Below are positions 42,722-50,986 of a stretch of 64,000 nucleotides of DNA, in pieces (position 1 is the stretch's first letter; each line of letters starts with the position of its first letter). The DNA is from JADLHS01 sp964594985 (GTDB lineage: Bacteria; Verrucomicrobiota; Verrucomicrobiia; Limisphaerales; JADLHS01). Below the pieces are notes generated by a model that was not told the origin of the DNA, did not search any database, and saw only the letters and a program-made list of their open reading frames with translations. The DNA lies in the NCBI GenBank assembly GCA_964594985.1, contig CAZQNQ010000017.1:1-64000 (forward strand). The letters run 5' to 3'. Made by a program: the position numbers and the translations under genes.

Positions 42722-43918
42722 ATGAAGCCTTTTTTTACCTCGCGGGAACGCCGCGGCTGGATGGTCCATTTTATCACGCTCACTATCGGTGCGACGCTGG
42801 TGGCAGCGGCGCAACCATCCCCGCCGCCCGCAGGTGACTTCCAGCCGCTCTTCAACGGCACGAATCTAACCGGTTGGATCACGCGCGGCGGCAAGGCGAG
42901 TTATGAGGTGCAGGACGGCGTGATTGTCGGGACCGCCACCATGAAGGGCGGTGGCAACACGTTCCTGTGCACGGAAAAGGAATACGGCGATTTCATCCTC
43001 GAACTGGAGATCAAGGCCGACCAGGAGATGAACTCCGGTGTGCAGATCCGCAGCCACTGCTTCGATGAAGAAACCACGTATGATTTTGGTAACCGCACCA
43101 TCAAGATCCCCGCCCAGCGCGTCCACGGTTATCAGGTCGAAGTGGACAACCGGCCCGAGCGTCGCTGGAGCGGTGGCATCTACGAAGAAGGGCGGCGCGA
43201 CTGGCTGTTCCCTTTGGCGACCAATTCGGCCGCCGGGCAGGCGTTCAAATTCGGCGACTGGAACAAGTATCGCATCCGGTGTCTCGGCAGTTCGATCAAG
43301 ACCTGGATCAATGACGTGCCCGCCGCCGACCTGATTGACGCTGAATTGCTGCGCGGATTTATCGGTCTGCAGGTGCATGGGACTGACAAGCCCGGCTTGC
43401 AAGTCCGCTTCCGCAACATCCGTTTGCAGGATCTGGGCGCGCGGCAATGGGCGGTCGCATGGGATTGCAGCTCCATGGATGGCTTGGGGGAAAGCGGGCC
43501 GGCGCAGTGGAAGCTGGAAGCAAACACCGTTCATGCCACGCAGGCGAAAGAGGCGGCCACGGCCGGCGCGCTCAAGGGCACTTCGCCGCTGATGGATTTC
43601 ACCATGCGATTGAAATACAAGATCGTCAAAGGCGGCTTCAACCTGACCTTTCAACCGCAGACGGGTGGCCGGGATTCGGCCGGGTTCAGCTTTCCGTTCG
43701 CGGAGCGCGCCGGCACGACCAACTTCGCGCACCTGCAGGATTGGAACACCGTGGTGGCTTCGGTGCAGCCGACTCGCGTCGTGGTGCTGCTCAACGGTCA
43801 TCAGGTGAAGGATGCTGCCATGCCCCGCGCAAACGGCGTGCTGCCGGGGTTGGAATTGCCGGCGGGCTGGGAGGCCGAGGTTCAATTCAAGGATTTTGAA
43901 ATCCTGATGCCGCAATAA
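42722..43918 (+). CDS. Exported DUF1080 (3-keto-disaccharide hydrolase-like) protein
   Basis: 398 residues from ATG 42722. An N-terminal signal segment (MVHFITLTIGATLVAAAQ) is followed by two concanavalin-like halves. The first is a clear DUF1080 domain (FQPLFNGTNLTGW; VQDGVIVGTATMKGGGNTFLCTE; GFIGLQVHGTDKPGLQVRFRNIRLQDL). DUF1080 proteins are abundant in Planctomycetes and Verrucomicrobia, and some cleave 3-keto-sugars. It stands 15 bp before a PmoA-like lipoprotein gene, with a Gfo/Idh oxidoreductase next, which supports an oxidise-then-cleave sugar route outside the cytoplasm. Confidence 0.9.
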   Translation: MKPFFTSRERRGWMVHFITLTIGATLVAAAQPSPPPAGDFQPLFNGTNLTGWITRGGKASYEVQDGVIVGTATMKGGGNTFLCTEKEYGDFILELEIKADQEMNSGVQIRSHCFDEETTYDFGNRTIKIPAQRVHGYQVEVDNRPERRWSGGIYEEGRRDWLFPLATNSAAGQAFKFGDWNKYRIRCLGSSIKTWINDVPAADLIDAELLRGFIGLQVHGTDKPGLQVRFRNIRLQDLGARQWAVAWDCSSMDGLGESGPAQWKLEANTVHATQAKEAATAGALKGTSPLMDFTMRLKYKIVKGGFNLTFQPQTGGRDSAGFSFPFAERAGTTNFAHLQDWNTVVASVQPTRVVVLLNGHQVKDAAMPRANGVLPGLELPAGWEAEVQFKDFEILMPQ

Positions 43919-43933
43919 CAACCACCGTTTCCC

Positions 43934-44995
43934 ATGCGCTCCCGATTTCTTCTCCCGTCCGCGGTGCTGCTGCTCGTGCTGGGTTTCTGCTCGTGTGTCG
44001 CGCCCAAGCCGGGTGGCAAAGCCAATCCGCTGGGCGTGCGCATTGTGCCGACGAACAATGTGCTCCGCGTCGAACTCAACGGCAAACTCTTCACCGAATA
44101 TCATTACACGAACGTCCCGCGCCCGTTCTGTTATCCGATCCTCGGGCCGGGTGGCGCGGCAATGACGCGGCATTTCCCGATGGCCGATCCGCCGGGCGAG
44201 GAACACGATCATCCGCACCATCGCTCGCTGTGGTTCGGCCACGCGCCGGTCAACGGCGTGGATGTCTGGACCGAGCAAAAAGACAGCGGCCGCATTGTGC
44301 ATCACGGCTTCGTGGACATCTCCTCGGGCGTGAACACCGGCTTGATCAAGACGCTGAATCACTGGGTGGATGCGACTGGAAAAATCCTTTGCACGTCCGA
44401 AGACACGTTGCGCTTCTATGCGCCCACCAACGGCGTCATCACCATGGATTTTGAGATCCAACTCAAAGCCACGCACGGCGACGTCACCTTCGGCGATACC
44501 AAGGAAGGCACGTTCGCCGTCCGCGTCGCCGAGACGATGCGATTGCGGTTGCCTGCCCAGAGGGGCGAAGCGGCGCGCCCCGGCGCCGGACAGATTGTTT
44601 TGAGCACGGGTGAACGCGATGACGGGATGTCTGCCGCGGCCGCGAAGGACGCCAAGCGTGAAGCCGTCACCTGGGGCAAGCGCGCCGCGTGGTGCGATTA
44701 TTCCGGGTCGGTGGGCGGCCAGATTGTCGGGATCGCCATCATGGATCATCCGGCCAATCCCCGGCATCCGACCTGGTGGCAGGTGCGCGACTACGGCCTG
44801 TTCGCGGCCAATCCGTTCGGCCAGCATGATTTCGAGGGGCTGAAGAACAAGAACGCGGGCGACCTCAAGATTCTCGCCGGGCAGAGTGTGAAGTTCCGCT
44901 ATCGCGTCGTGTTTCACGAAGGCGACGAGAAGAAAGGTCAGATCGCCGCGCGTTTCGAAGAATTCGCCAAAACCCGTTCCGTCGGCGTTAAATAA
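43934..44995 (+). CDS. PmoA-like (DUF6807) lipoprotein
   Basis: 353 residues. Lipobox LGFCSC ends the signal peptide. The DUF6807 core shows RPFCYPILGPGGAAMTRHFPM, EEHDHPHHRSLWFGH and later VTWGKRAAWCDYSG and NPRHPTWWQVRDYGLFAANPFG. The family carries the name 'PmoA' through a doubtful link to methane monooxygenase; its real function is open. The His/Asp-rich segment may bind a metal. Found with DUF1080 and Gfo/Idh genes, as here, it is probably part of sugar breakdown. Confidence 0.88.
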   Translation: MRSRFLLPSAVLLLVLGFCSCVAPKPGGKANPLGVRIVPTNNVLRVELNGKLFTEYHYTNVPRPFCYPILGPGGAAMTRHFPMADPPGEEHDHPHHRSLWFGHAPVNGVDVWTEQKDSGRIVHHGFVDISSGVNTGLIKTLNHWVDATGKILCTSEDTLRFYAPTNGVITMDFEIQLKATHGDVTFGDTKEGTFAVRVAETMRLRLPAQRGEAARPGAGQIVLSTGERDDGMSAAAAKDAKREAVTWGKRAAWCDYSGSVGGQIVGIAIMDHPANPRHPTWWQVRDYGLFAANPFGQHDFEGLKNKNAGDLKILAGQSVKFRYRVVFHEGDEKKGQIAARFEEFAKTRSVGVK

Positions 44996-45027
44996 ATCCA
45001 CCCCGGCGCACGTCCACTCTTCCCACC

Positions 45028-46494
45028 ATGAATCGCCGCCAATTTCTCAAGAGCTCTGTTCTTACCACTGCGTCTCTGAGCCTCGCTCCCGCTTTGGTTC
45101 GGGCGCAATCCACGCCGGCCAATGCCCAGATCGTCGGTGCGAATGGTGATGTCCGCGTCGCCGTTGTCGGCTTGAACAAGCGCGGCAAGAACCACCTCGA
45201 CAGCCTCGTGCCGCTGAAGGGTTCGCGCGTCGTGGCTATCTGCGATGTGGACACCGCCGTACTGGAGCGCACCAAGGCTTACCTCAAGGAGAAACACAAT
45301 CTCACCGTTGAGACGTATTCCGACTATCGGAAACTTCTGGAAAGCAAAGACGTTGACGCCGTCACGCTCGCCACGCCGAACCACTGGCACGCGCTTGGCG
45401 GCATCTGGGCCGCGCAGGCGGGCAAGGACGTTTACGTCGAGAAACCCATCTCGCACAACATCTGGGAGGGCCGCAAGCTCGTCGAGGCCGCGCGCAAATA
45501 CAATCGCATCATGCAGGCGGGCACGCAGACGCGGTCCAGCTACGCCATCAAGGAAGCCATCGCGTGGTTGCATGCCGGCAACCTCGGCAAGATCAAGCTC
45601 GCGCGCACGCTCTGTTACAACCGCCGCGACAGCATCGGCAAAGCAACCGCGCCCTGCAAAATCCCCGCCACCGTGGACTACGACCAATGGTGCGGCCCCG
45701 CGCCCAAGGCCAAGGAACTCTGGCGCAAGGAATTTCACTACGACTGGCATTGGTTCTGGGCCACCGGCAACGCCGACCTCGGCAACCAGGGCGTGCATCA
45801 GGTGGACATGGTCCGCTGGGCGCTCGGCTACGAGGGAGTCGCGCCGCGCGTGTTCTCGCTGGGCGGCCGCTGGGGTTACGAGGACGCCGCCGAGACGCCG
45901 AACACCATGATCTCGTGGCTCGATTTCAAACCCGTGCCCGTGATCTTTGAAGTGCGCGGTCTGCCCACCAAAGCCGGCGCGGACAAGATGGACCAATACC
46001 GCGGGCTGCGCGGCGTCAGCGCCGTGTTCGAATGCGAAGGCGGTTTCATGATCTTCCCGAACTACACCACCGCCATCGCCTGCGACAACGACGCCAAGGA
46101 GATCAAGAAGTGGGAAGGCGCGGACAATCACTACGCCAACTTCATCAAGGCCGTGCACAGCCGCAAAGTCCCCGACCTCAACGCGGACATCATGGAAGGC
46201 CATCTCTCCGCCGCCATCTCGCATCAAGCCACCATCTCCTACCAGCTCGGCACGAAGAAAACGCCCGCCGAAGTCCGCGACACCGTGAAGAACGACAAGA
46301 CCGTGGCCGAAGCCCTGGGCCGCATGGAAGAACACCTCGTCGCCAACAACGTGGACCTGGGCAAACTCAACGTCACGCTCGGCCCCGTGTTGGAGATGAA
46401 TCCGAAGACTGAACGCTTCACGAACAACGAGGCGGCAAATAAGCTGGCCGCCCCCGAATACCGCGCGCCGTACGTCGTGCCGGAGAAGGTATGA
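45028..46494 (+). CDS. Tat-exported Gfo/Idh/MocA family oxidoreductase
   Basis: 488 residues. A twin-arginine signal (MNRRQFLKSSVLTTASLSLAP) precedes the Rossmann domain (VRVAVVGLNKRGKNHLDSL). Catalytic EKPISHN and the His in GNQGVHQVDMVRWALG follow. Tat export implies folding with NAD(P) bound in the cytoplasm. Third gene of the trio, with 32 bp spacing. The cassette array begins one base after its stop codon. Confidence 0.92.
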   Translation: MNRRQFLKSSVLTTASLSLAPALVRAQSTPANAQIVGANGDVRVAVVGLNKRGKNHLDSLVPLKGSRVVAICDVDTAVLERTKAYLKEKHNLTVETYSDYRKLLESKDVDAVTLATPNHWHALGGIWAAQAGKDVYVEKPISHNIWEGRKLVEAARKYNRIMQAGTQTRSSYAIKEAIAWLHAGNLGKIKLARTLCYNRRDSIGKATAPCKIPATVDYDQWCGPAPKAKELWRKEFHYDWHWFWATGNADLGNQGVHQVDMVRWALGYEGVAPRVFSLGGRWGYEDAAETPNTMISWLDFKPVPVIFEVRGLPTKAGADKMDQYRGLRGVSAVFECEGGFMIFPNYTTAIACDNDAKEIKKWEGADNHYANFIKAVHSRKVPDLNADIMEGHLSAAISHQATISYQLGTKKTPAEVRDTVKNDKTVAEALGRMEEHLVANNVDLGKLNVTLGPVLEMNPKTERFTNNEAANKLAAPEYRAPYVVPEKV

Positions 46495-46536
46495 AACCAA
46501 ACTTGTTCAGCGGTTGCCGAGTTTGAGGCGTTAGAT
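46495..46536 (+). other. attC-like site 0 (array start)
   Basis: ACCAAAC … GCCGAGTTTGAGGCGTTAGAT-like end; R' box GTTAGAT 46530-46536. The R'' box is weak (ACCAAAC). Confidence 0.5.
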
Positions 46537-46978
46537 GACTCGCATCACTACAAAGCGTATTGTATGGCTGGGGTTCGGTTGCCTTGCCCTGACTGCGTTG
46601 CTTTTGGCAGCCCACCCTCCAGCTTCTGGCTATTACGTTTCATTTGCGTGGACCACTCTCGACGGCTCATCTGGCTACCTTCATCTGCACGATGGACAGG
46701 TCGAGGTTGTGAATGTCGGCGGTCAGAGTGGCGATTCGCGGATATTGGTCGGGACTTATCACCGGCAAGGCAGCGCGGTAACAGTTACATACACGTACCC
46801 AGTATCGGAGACATGCGTGGCTGATCTCAGACTCACCGGATTGACGTGGAGGACTGATGTAGTGCCCGGGCTTCCTTCACATAATTTTTGCGCCAGAGTG
46901 CCGATGGCTTCCATTCTGACTAGGTTGGATAAAGTGCCAAGGAAGTTATCTAACCATTCGCAGAGCTTGGATCGTTAG
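46535..46978 (+). CDS. Cassette 1 protein, membrane-anchored or secreted, unknown
   Basis: 147 residues. The ATG overlaps the R' box of site 0, and the TAG stop lies inside the R' box of site 1, so the gene fills its cassette. A hydrophobic N-terminal segment (IVWLGFGCLALTALLLAAH) is a signal anchor or signal peptide. The rest has beta-strand character (YLHLHDGQVEVVNVGG) and three cysteines. No family recognised. Base composition is visibly less GC-rich than the flanking chromosome. Confidence 0.7.
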   Translation: MTRITTKRIVWLGFGCLALTALLLAAHPPASGYYVSFAWTTLDGSSGYLHLHDGQVEVVNVGGQSGDSRILVGTYHRQGSAVTVTYTYPVSETCVADLRLTGLTWRTDVVPGLPSHNFCARVPMASILTRLDKVPRKLSNHSQSLDR

Positions 46979-46980
46979 CT
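46948..46980 (+). other. attC-like site 1
   Basis: ATCTAAC (46948-46954), 19 bp, GTTAGCT (46974-46980). The opening box is the exact complement of GTTAGAT, which starts cassette 1. Confidence 0.6.
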
Positions 46981-46992
46981 GCATAACGCCCT

Positions 46993-47418
46993 ATGCGAAT
47001 ACTACCTGCAATCGCACTGCCATTGGTTGTCGCATTCCTGGCTGGCTGCGCTAATTCAGCACGCACTGAGTCTTCACTCCACGATGCCGCACATCAGGCG
47101 CGGGCACCCTATGTCAATGTCGCGGTCAATCTTGGGCTAAAGCATGACCGTGACCTCTGGCGCTTATATGACTCCCTCGCTGTTGCGGGATTCCGTTGCG
47201 GCCTGCGTGCCATGAGTTTGAATGCCGAGCAGATTGTAGTGGAAGTCGCGGATTTTGATCGGGCCAAAACTGCTGTGACTGAAATCATTGTTCGGGATAA
47301 GCTGACCGTGCGAGTTTACAAGTCTGCCGATTTCGCCAAGTCTCCCGCCACCTCGCTGCTTGAAGTGTGGGAGAATGGTCAAAAGACAAGAGACGAGCCG
47401 TACAAATTGTATGAATAG
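46993..47418 (+). CDS. Cassette 2 lipoprotein, unknown
   Basis: 141 residues with a lipoprotein signal (IALPLVVAFLAGC). The mature part has a small alpha/beta look (VEVADFDRAKTAVTEIIVRD) but no recognised domain. It starts 13 bp after the site 1 box and ends 9 bp before site 2, as cassette genes do. Confidence 0.7.
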   Translation: MRILPAIALPLVVAFLAGCANSARTESSLHDAAHQARAPYVNVAVNLGLKHDRDLWRLYDSLAVAGFRCGLRAMSLNAEQIVVEVADFDRAKTAVTEIIVRDKLTVRVYKSADFAKSPATSLLEVWENGQKTRDEPYKLYE

Positions 47419-47427
47419 TCCCAGAAC

Positions 47428-47460
47428 AGCTAACTCTGCGCGGAATTTGGGGCGTTAAGC
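47428..47460 (+). other. attC-like site 2
   Basis: AGCTAAC (47428-47434), 19 bp, GTTAAGC (47454-47460). The opening box is the exact complement of GTTAGCT, which starts cassette 2. Confidence 0.6.
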
Positions 47461-47463
47461 GTC

Positions 47464-47907
47464 ATGACGCGCATCGCTTCCAACGCGCTTCTTTTCACCG
47501 CGTTCTTGCTCGCTTTGAGTGGCTGCGCCCATCGCCCTGACACCGGCACATCAAGCCAGCAGTCGTTTGAGCAGATGCAAGCGGAGACAGCGCGTGCCTT
47601 CGAGCTAGAGCGGCGCGCGGATGTGGTCATTGATTACGAACGGTCTGACAGCATCTGGCTTTGGATTCCCGGCCAGATCGAGCACGTCAGCGCTACGGAT
47701 CAGACGCTGGCGGCAGCAATCGCGAGTGCGACTTCCAAGCGAGAGCTTGCCGTAGTCATCATTGGGAAACCGGTGCGTTACGAGTTTCCAGAGCCACAGT
47801 TGCGCGCGAAGGTGGACGCGATCGAGACAATTGTGAGAGCGCAGGGTTTTACGCGAGTCGTATTTCAATTGGCATCAGCGACAGGCCGCCCCATTTATCG
47901 TGAGTGA
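47464..47907 (+). CDS. Cassette 3 lipoprotein, unknown
   Basis: 147 residues. Lipobox LALSGC, then a mostly soluble domain (DSIWLWIPGQIEHVSATDQ; RELAVVIIGKPVRYEFPEP; GFTRVVFQLASA). No family recognised. The start ATG is 3 bp after the R' box of site 2, and the stop is 6 bp before site 3. Together with cassette 2 this makes two lipoproteins in a row. Confidence 0.7.
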   Translation: MTRIASNALLFTAFLLALSGCAHRPDTGTSSQQSFEQMQAETARAFELERRADVVIDYERSDSIWLWIPGQIEHVSATDQTLAAAIASATSKRELAVVIIGKPVRYEFPEPQLRAKVDAIETIVRAQGFTRVVFQLASATGRPIYRE

Positions 47908-47913
47908 TATGTC

Positions 47914-47946
47914 GCCTAACAATGCGTTGAGCCTGGGGCGTTAAAC
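47914..47946 (+). other. attC-like site 3
   Basis: GCCTAAC (47914-47920), AATGC, GTTGAGCC, then GTTAAAC (47940-47946). The first half matches a normal attC; the hairpin arm and second L box seem to be missing. Confidence 0.6.
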
Positions 47947-47972
47947 TTCCTCCATAGGTCAGCGCATTTTGT

Positions 47973-48239
47973 ATGAAAACATCATCCATGGTTCTTCCGC
48001 TATCGAGTCAGGGTGGCCATTCCGCCCGGGTGAACATGCAATTGCTGGTCAACGGGTTTGCATTGTCAGTTTCGCAGCTGGGGCCGGACTTCGTGCTGGT
48101 GAATACACCGGTCAATCATGCGCCGGCCGCTGCCACCGTGGTGATGCAGATGGACGAAAGTGAACGGCGCTGGAACGTGCATTTGCCCAAGGGTATCTCT
48201 GCGGAAAATAAACGGGTGCAGATCGCAGCAATCTCTTAA
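47973..48239 (+). CDS. Cassette 4 small protein
   Basis: 88 residues starting MKTSSMVLPLSSQGG. The segment NMQLLVNGFALSVSQLGPDF…ESERRWNVHLPKGISAENKRV resembles small verrucomicrobial hypothetical proteins that I recall with 'GPDF.L' and 'DESERRW.V.LP'. No function is known. About 210 non-coding bases follow within the cassette. Confidence 0.65.
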   Translation: MKTSSMVLPLSSQGGHSARVNMQLLVNGFALSVSQLGPDFVLVNTPVNHAPAAATVVMQMDESERRWNVHLPKGISAENKRVQIAAIS

Positions 48240-48450
48240 TCCTGGAAGGGACAAATTCACCGAACGCAGGATAACGAGCGTTGGCAGCTTCGTCAGCCAA
48301 GAACGCAGCAATCCGAAATCTTTCGCGCGAGGTAAGGAGTGATTTCTTCCTGCCCCAACCTAAACCTGCGGTCGTGCGCCTGCGCCTGGTGCGGGATGAA
48401 ATCCGGTCCGCCGCATGAAACTGTCGCGGGACCTGTGCGGTGCGGAATGG

Positions 48451-48524
48451 GTTAAACCCCCCGCTTCCGGAAACTTCTCCCGAATCCGGCGGCGGACGAG
48501 TTCTTCGTGCTCGGGGCGTTAGGC
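48451..48524 (+). other. Possible attC-like site 4 (array end)
   Basis: GTTAAAC (48451-48457) to GTTAGGC (48518-48524), 74 bp, a normal attC length. The end CTCGGGGCGTTAGGC matches the other sites. The inner stem is not convincing. Confidence 0.4.
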
Positions 48525-48566
48525 GGACCCCGCAACGGGAGCGCGATTCGATGCGGGAGGTGCTTT

Positions 48567-49016
48567 GTGGCTATACGTCCAGATATCCAGGAAGCCTGGC
48601 CCGAGCAGCGAGCGGGGCGGGTGCCGCGCATGGGTGTGGAATGGATGGACCGCTTTCAGGCCCAGCTCTTCGCATTCGAGCCCACCCTCGAATCGCAGAA
48701 GATTCTCCATGCCGAGACCTTGAGCGCGTATAACCGCATGGTTGAAGTGCGCCGCCAGCGACTGGATGCCGTGAACTCCGGGTTGCCGGGAGTCATGTGG
48801 TCGGTGCTGCTGCCGGGAGCGATGGGTTGTCTGATTCTCTCCCTTTTCTTCCCCATCGAGGACGCGCGGTTTCAGGGCATTCTCATGGGGGGACTGGCGG
48901 GATTCCTGGCCATGGTACTCTTCGTGATCATCAGCCTCGACCGACCGATGCATGGTACAATCGCCATCCCCGCGGATTCGTACCAGCTTATCTGCGATCA
49001 GCTCATGAAGAGCTGA
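48567..49016 (+). pseudogene. 5'-truncated DUF4239 (bestrophin-like) membrane protein
   Basis: The frame encodes the C-terminal half of DUF4239: DRFQAQLFAFEPTLESQKILHAE, then NRMVEVRRQRLDAVNSGLPGVMWSVLLPGA and LDRPMHGTIAIPADSYQLICDQL, with two membrane segments. Full members are about 250 residues or more and begin with another pair of membrane segments, which are missing here. The frame runs upstream into the last attC-like site. The array end thus seems to have replaced the gene's 5' part. Confidence 0.6.
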
Positions 49017-49069
49017 GGCAGCCGCATGGAGTGATTCTCAAAAGAGATTTCCCGATGGAAAGCTGCGAA

Positions 49070-49132
49070 CCCCTCACCCGGCCTTCAGCCACCCTCTCCC
49101 CATCCGATGGGGAGAGGGACGGGGGTGAGGGG
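49070..49132. repeat. Type C palindrome, intergenic copy
   Basis: CCCCTCACCCGGCCTTCAGCC … GGGGTGAGGGG-type element nearly identical to the one inside the APP1-type gene. Confidence 0.85.
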
Positions 49133-49182
49133 ACGTTTCGGAAATTACTTCTGAGAATCGGTGGATTCGCTGCGGATGGCTT

Positions 49183-50343
49183 TCAGCGGCGGAACGAACT
49201 GGCGAAGTCGCTGGCTTCCACCTGCATCACCTTCTTCTCCAGCTTCGAGGCGGCGATGAGTTGGTTCAATTTGGTTTCCCACGCGGCGCTGTCCAGGGGG
49301 AGGGGCACGGTCTGGTCTTGGAGCGCGGAATAAACCATCGCGTTGGCGAGTTCGACGGAGTGGAGGCCGTCCGCGCCGGGGGCGATGAGCGGTTCGCCGT
49401 CGAGGATGGCGTTGACGAAGTTTTGCATTAACGCAGCGTGCGGGGCGGCGGCGTTGGGGAAGGAGACTTCCTCGGTCTGCGCGTCGGGTTTGCTGAAGCC
49501 GGTCTTGGCGGTGCGGCTGAACTCAAGCATGTCGGCGGCGTTGCGGGTGAGGAGGAGTTTGCCGTTCTCCAAAACCAATGTGCCGCGTGTGCCGACGATC
49601 TCAAAGCGATTTGCGCCGGGCGCTTCGCCGGTGGAACTGACGAACACGCCGGTGGCTTGATTGGGCCATTCGAGATAGGCGGTGACGTTGTCCTCGACTT
49701 CGATCTGGTGAAAGCGGCCGAGCTGGCAGAAGCCGCGCACGCGGGCGGGCATGCCGAGCAACCATTGAAGCACGTCGAGATTGTGGAGGCATTGATTGAG
49801 CAGGACGCCGCCGCCTTCGCCCTTCCAGGTCGCGCGCCACGCGCTGCTGGCGTAATAGGCTTCGCCGCGAAACCAATCGGTGTTCACCCAGTTCACGCGG
49901 ACGATCTCGCCGAGGTCGCCATTGCGGATGAGGGCGCGGATTTTTTCATAACGCGGTTCGACACGGAGTTGAAACATGCCGCCGAAGACGAGCTTGGGAT
50001 TTTTCTGATGCGCGGCGATGAGGCGTTCGGCGTCGGCTTTGTGGGCGGAGATGGGTTTCTCGACCATCACGTGCAATCCGGCTGCAAACGCCGCGATGCC
50101 GAGCGTGGTGTGTTGATAATGCGGCGTGGCGATGATGACAGCGTCCACGATCTGCGAGCGGATCAATTCGAGGGCATCGCCAAAAACTTTCACGCCCTTC
50201 GTGGCGTAGTCGGCGAGTTTGTCGGGCGAGGTGCTGCACACGGCGGTGAGCTGGCAGCGCGCGACCTTACCTTCGAGCAAGTAGGTGGCGTGGAGCTTGC
50301 CGATGTTGCCCATGCCGATGATGCCGACGCGAACGGATGTCAT
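49183..50343 (-). CDS. Gfo/Idh/MocA family oxidoreductase (cytoplasmic)
   Basis: 386 residues, starting MTSVRVGIIGMGNIGKLHA with a GxGxxG NAD(P) site. EKPISAHKADAE holds the catalytic Lys. GGGVLLNQCLHNLDVLQWLLG holds the substrate His. No signal peptide, unlike the relative at 45028. Family members oxidise or reduce cyclic sugars and inositols; the substrate is not predictable. Stands alone on the minus strand. Confidence 0.93.
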   Translation of the reverse strand: MTSVRVGIIGMGNIGKLHATYLLEGKVARCQLTAVCSTSPDKLADYATKGVKVFGDALELIRSQIVDAVIIATPHYQHTTLGIAAFAAGLHVMVEKPISAHKADAERLIAAHQKNPKLVFGGMFQLRVEPRYEKIRALIRNGDLGEIVRVNWVNTDWFRGEAYYASSAWRATWKGEGGGVLLNQCLHNLDVLQWLLGMPARVRGFCQLGRFHQIEVEDNVTAYLEWPNQATGVFVSSTGEAPGANRFEIVGTRGTLVLENGKLLLTRNAADMLEFSRTAKTGFSKPDAQTEEVSFPNAAAPHAALMQNFVNAILDGEPLIAPGADGLHSVELANAMVYSALQDQTVPLPLDSAAWETKLNQLIAASKLEKKVMQVEASDFASSFRR

Positions 50344-50403
50344 GGCGCGAGGTTAGCGGGCAAGGGGAGGGGCAAAAAGAATTTTAAGCGGTGAGAAATT
50401 GAT

Positions 50404-50609
50404 CAACCACGAAAGACACGAAACACACGAAAAGAATCACTAGAGCGGTTTATGTTTTGCCGTAGCCGCCGCCGTGAGGAGGCGGACGCAAAGCAGCCTG
50501 ATAAGCGAACCGCCTCATCACTTCGGCGGCTACTGTCTTTATGAAACCGCTCTAGACCGGCAAGCTGTTTCCGGCCCGATTTTCGTGTGTTTCGTGTCTT
50601 TCGTGGTTT
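50404..50609. repeat. Palindrome nested inside another palindrome
   Basis: Outer arms AACCACGAAAGACACGAAAC and GTTTCGTGTCTTTCGTGGTT type (50404-50435, 50577-50609). The inner element 50440-50555 has ends CTAGAGCGGTTT/AAACCGCTCTAG and hairpins GCCGCCGTGAGGAGGCGG. The inner one looks inserted into the loop of the outer one. Confidence 0.8.
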
Positions 50610-50659
50610 GAAACAGGCAGACAGATCGTAAACGTCGCGTCTTCGCCCAACTGGCTGGC

Positions 50660-50802
50660 GGGTGTGATTCAAACTGCCGCGCGCTCCGGCCTTTTAATCT
50701 TAATCTTTTTCGTAATCTTAATCTCCGGGCCCGAAGGATTAAGAAAAAGATTAAGAGTAAGATTAAGAACCGCGGCGATGAGCGGCAGTTCCAGTCACAC
50801 CC
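50660..50802. repeat. 143-bp palindrome with TTAATC-hexamer core, copy 2
   Basis: Ends GGGTGTGATTCAAACTGCCG / CGGCAGTTCCAGTCACACCC; the core of TTAATC runs faces GATTAAG runs. Same length as 3759-3901. A further small GGCGTTGAAACGCC hairpin lies at about 50908. No gene is visible from 50344 to 50986. Confidence 0.85.
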
Positions 50803-50986
50803 AGTGGCTTCCGTTCTTTGGCTGAAAACACAATGGTAGCGGGAACTGACGCAGGGCCTGCGGATATTCAGCCGTTCCTTCGGGACTTGGACAATCCCAA
50901 ATTGAACCCGGCGTTGAAACGCCGGGCTGTGGTCGAATGTCCCTTTTGGCCGCAGAACGGCTCAAGCCTGCCTTGCAGCATTGAAC

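Larger units (their letters stand above)
46495..48524 (+). mobile_element. Putative integron gene-cassette array without integrase (CALIN-like)
   Basis: Four short genes on one strand are separated by sites ending in GTTRRRY (GTTAGAT, GTTAGCT, GTTAAGC, GTTAAAC, GTTAGGC). The 7-bp box that opens each site is the complement of the box that began the same cassette: ATCTAAC/GTTAGAT and AGCTAAC/GTTAGCT exactly, GCCTAAC/GTTAAGC with one mismatch. That is the mark left by integration of circular cassettes. No intI gene lies in the window. The sites are only 33 bp, shorter than normal attC, so standard detection could miss them. Confidence 0.6.

Noticed and set aside
42866..45001. 711-codon antisense frame across the DUF1080 and PmoA-like genes
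   Set aside because: It spans two real genes and their gap, and has no recognisable domain; typical shadow in high-GC DNA.
44938..46500. 520-codon antisense frame opposite the Gfo/Idh gene
   Set aside because: Mirrors a complete Tat-exported oxidoreductase on the other strand.
48440..48733. 97-codon frame overlapping the DUF4239 remnant
   Set aside because: Its translation is repeat- and frame-shifted DUF4239 sequence; it may reflect a frameshift in the remnant but is not a separate gene.
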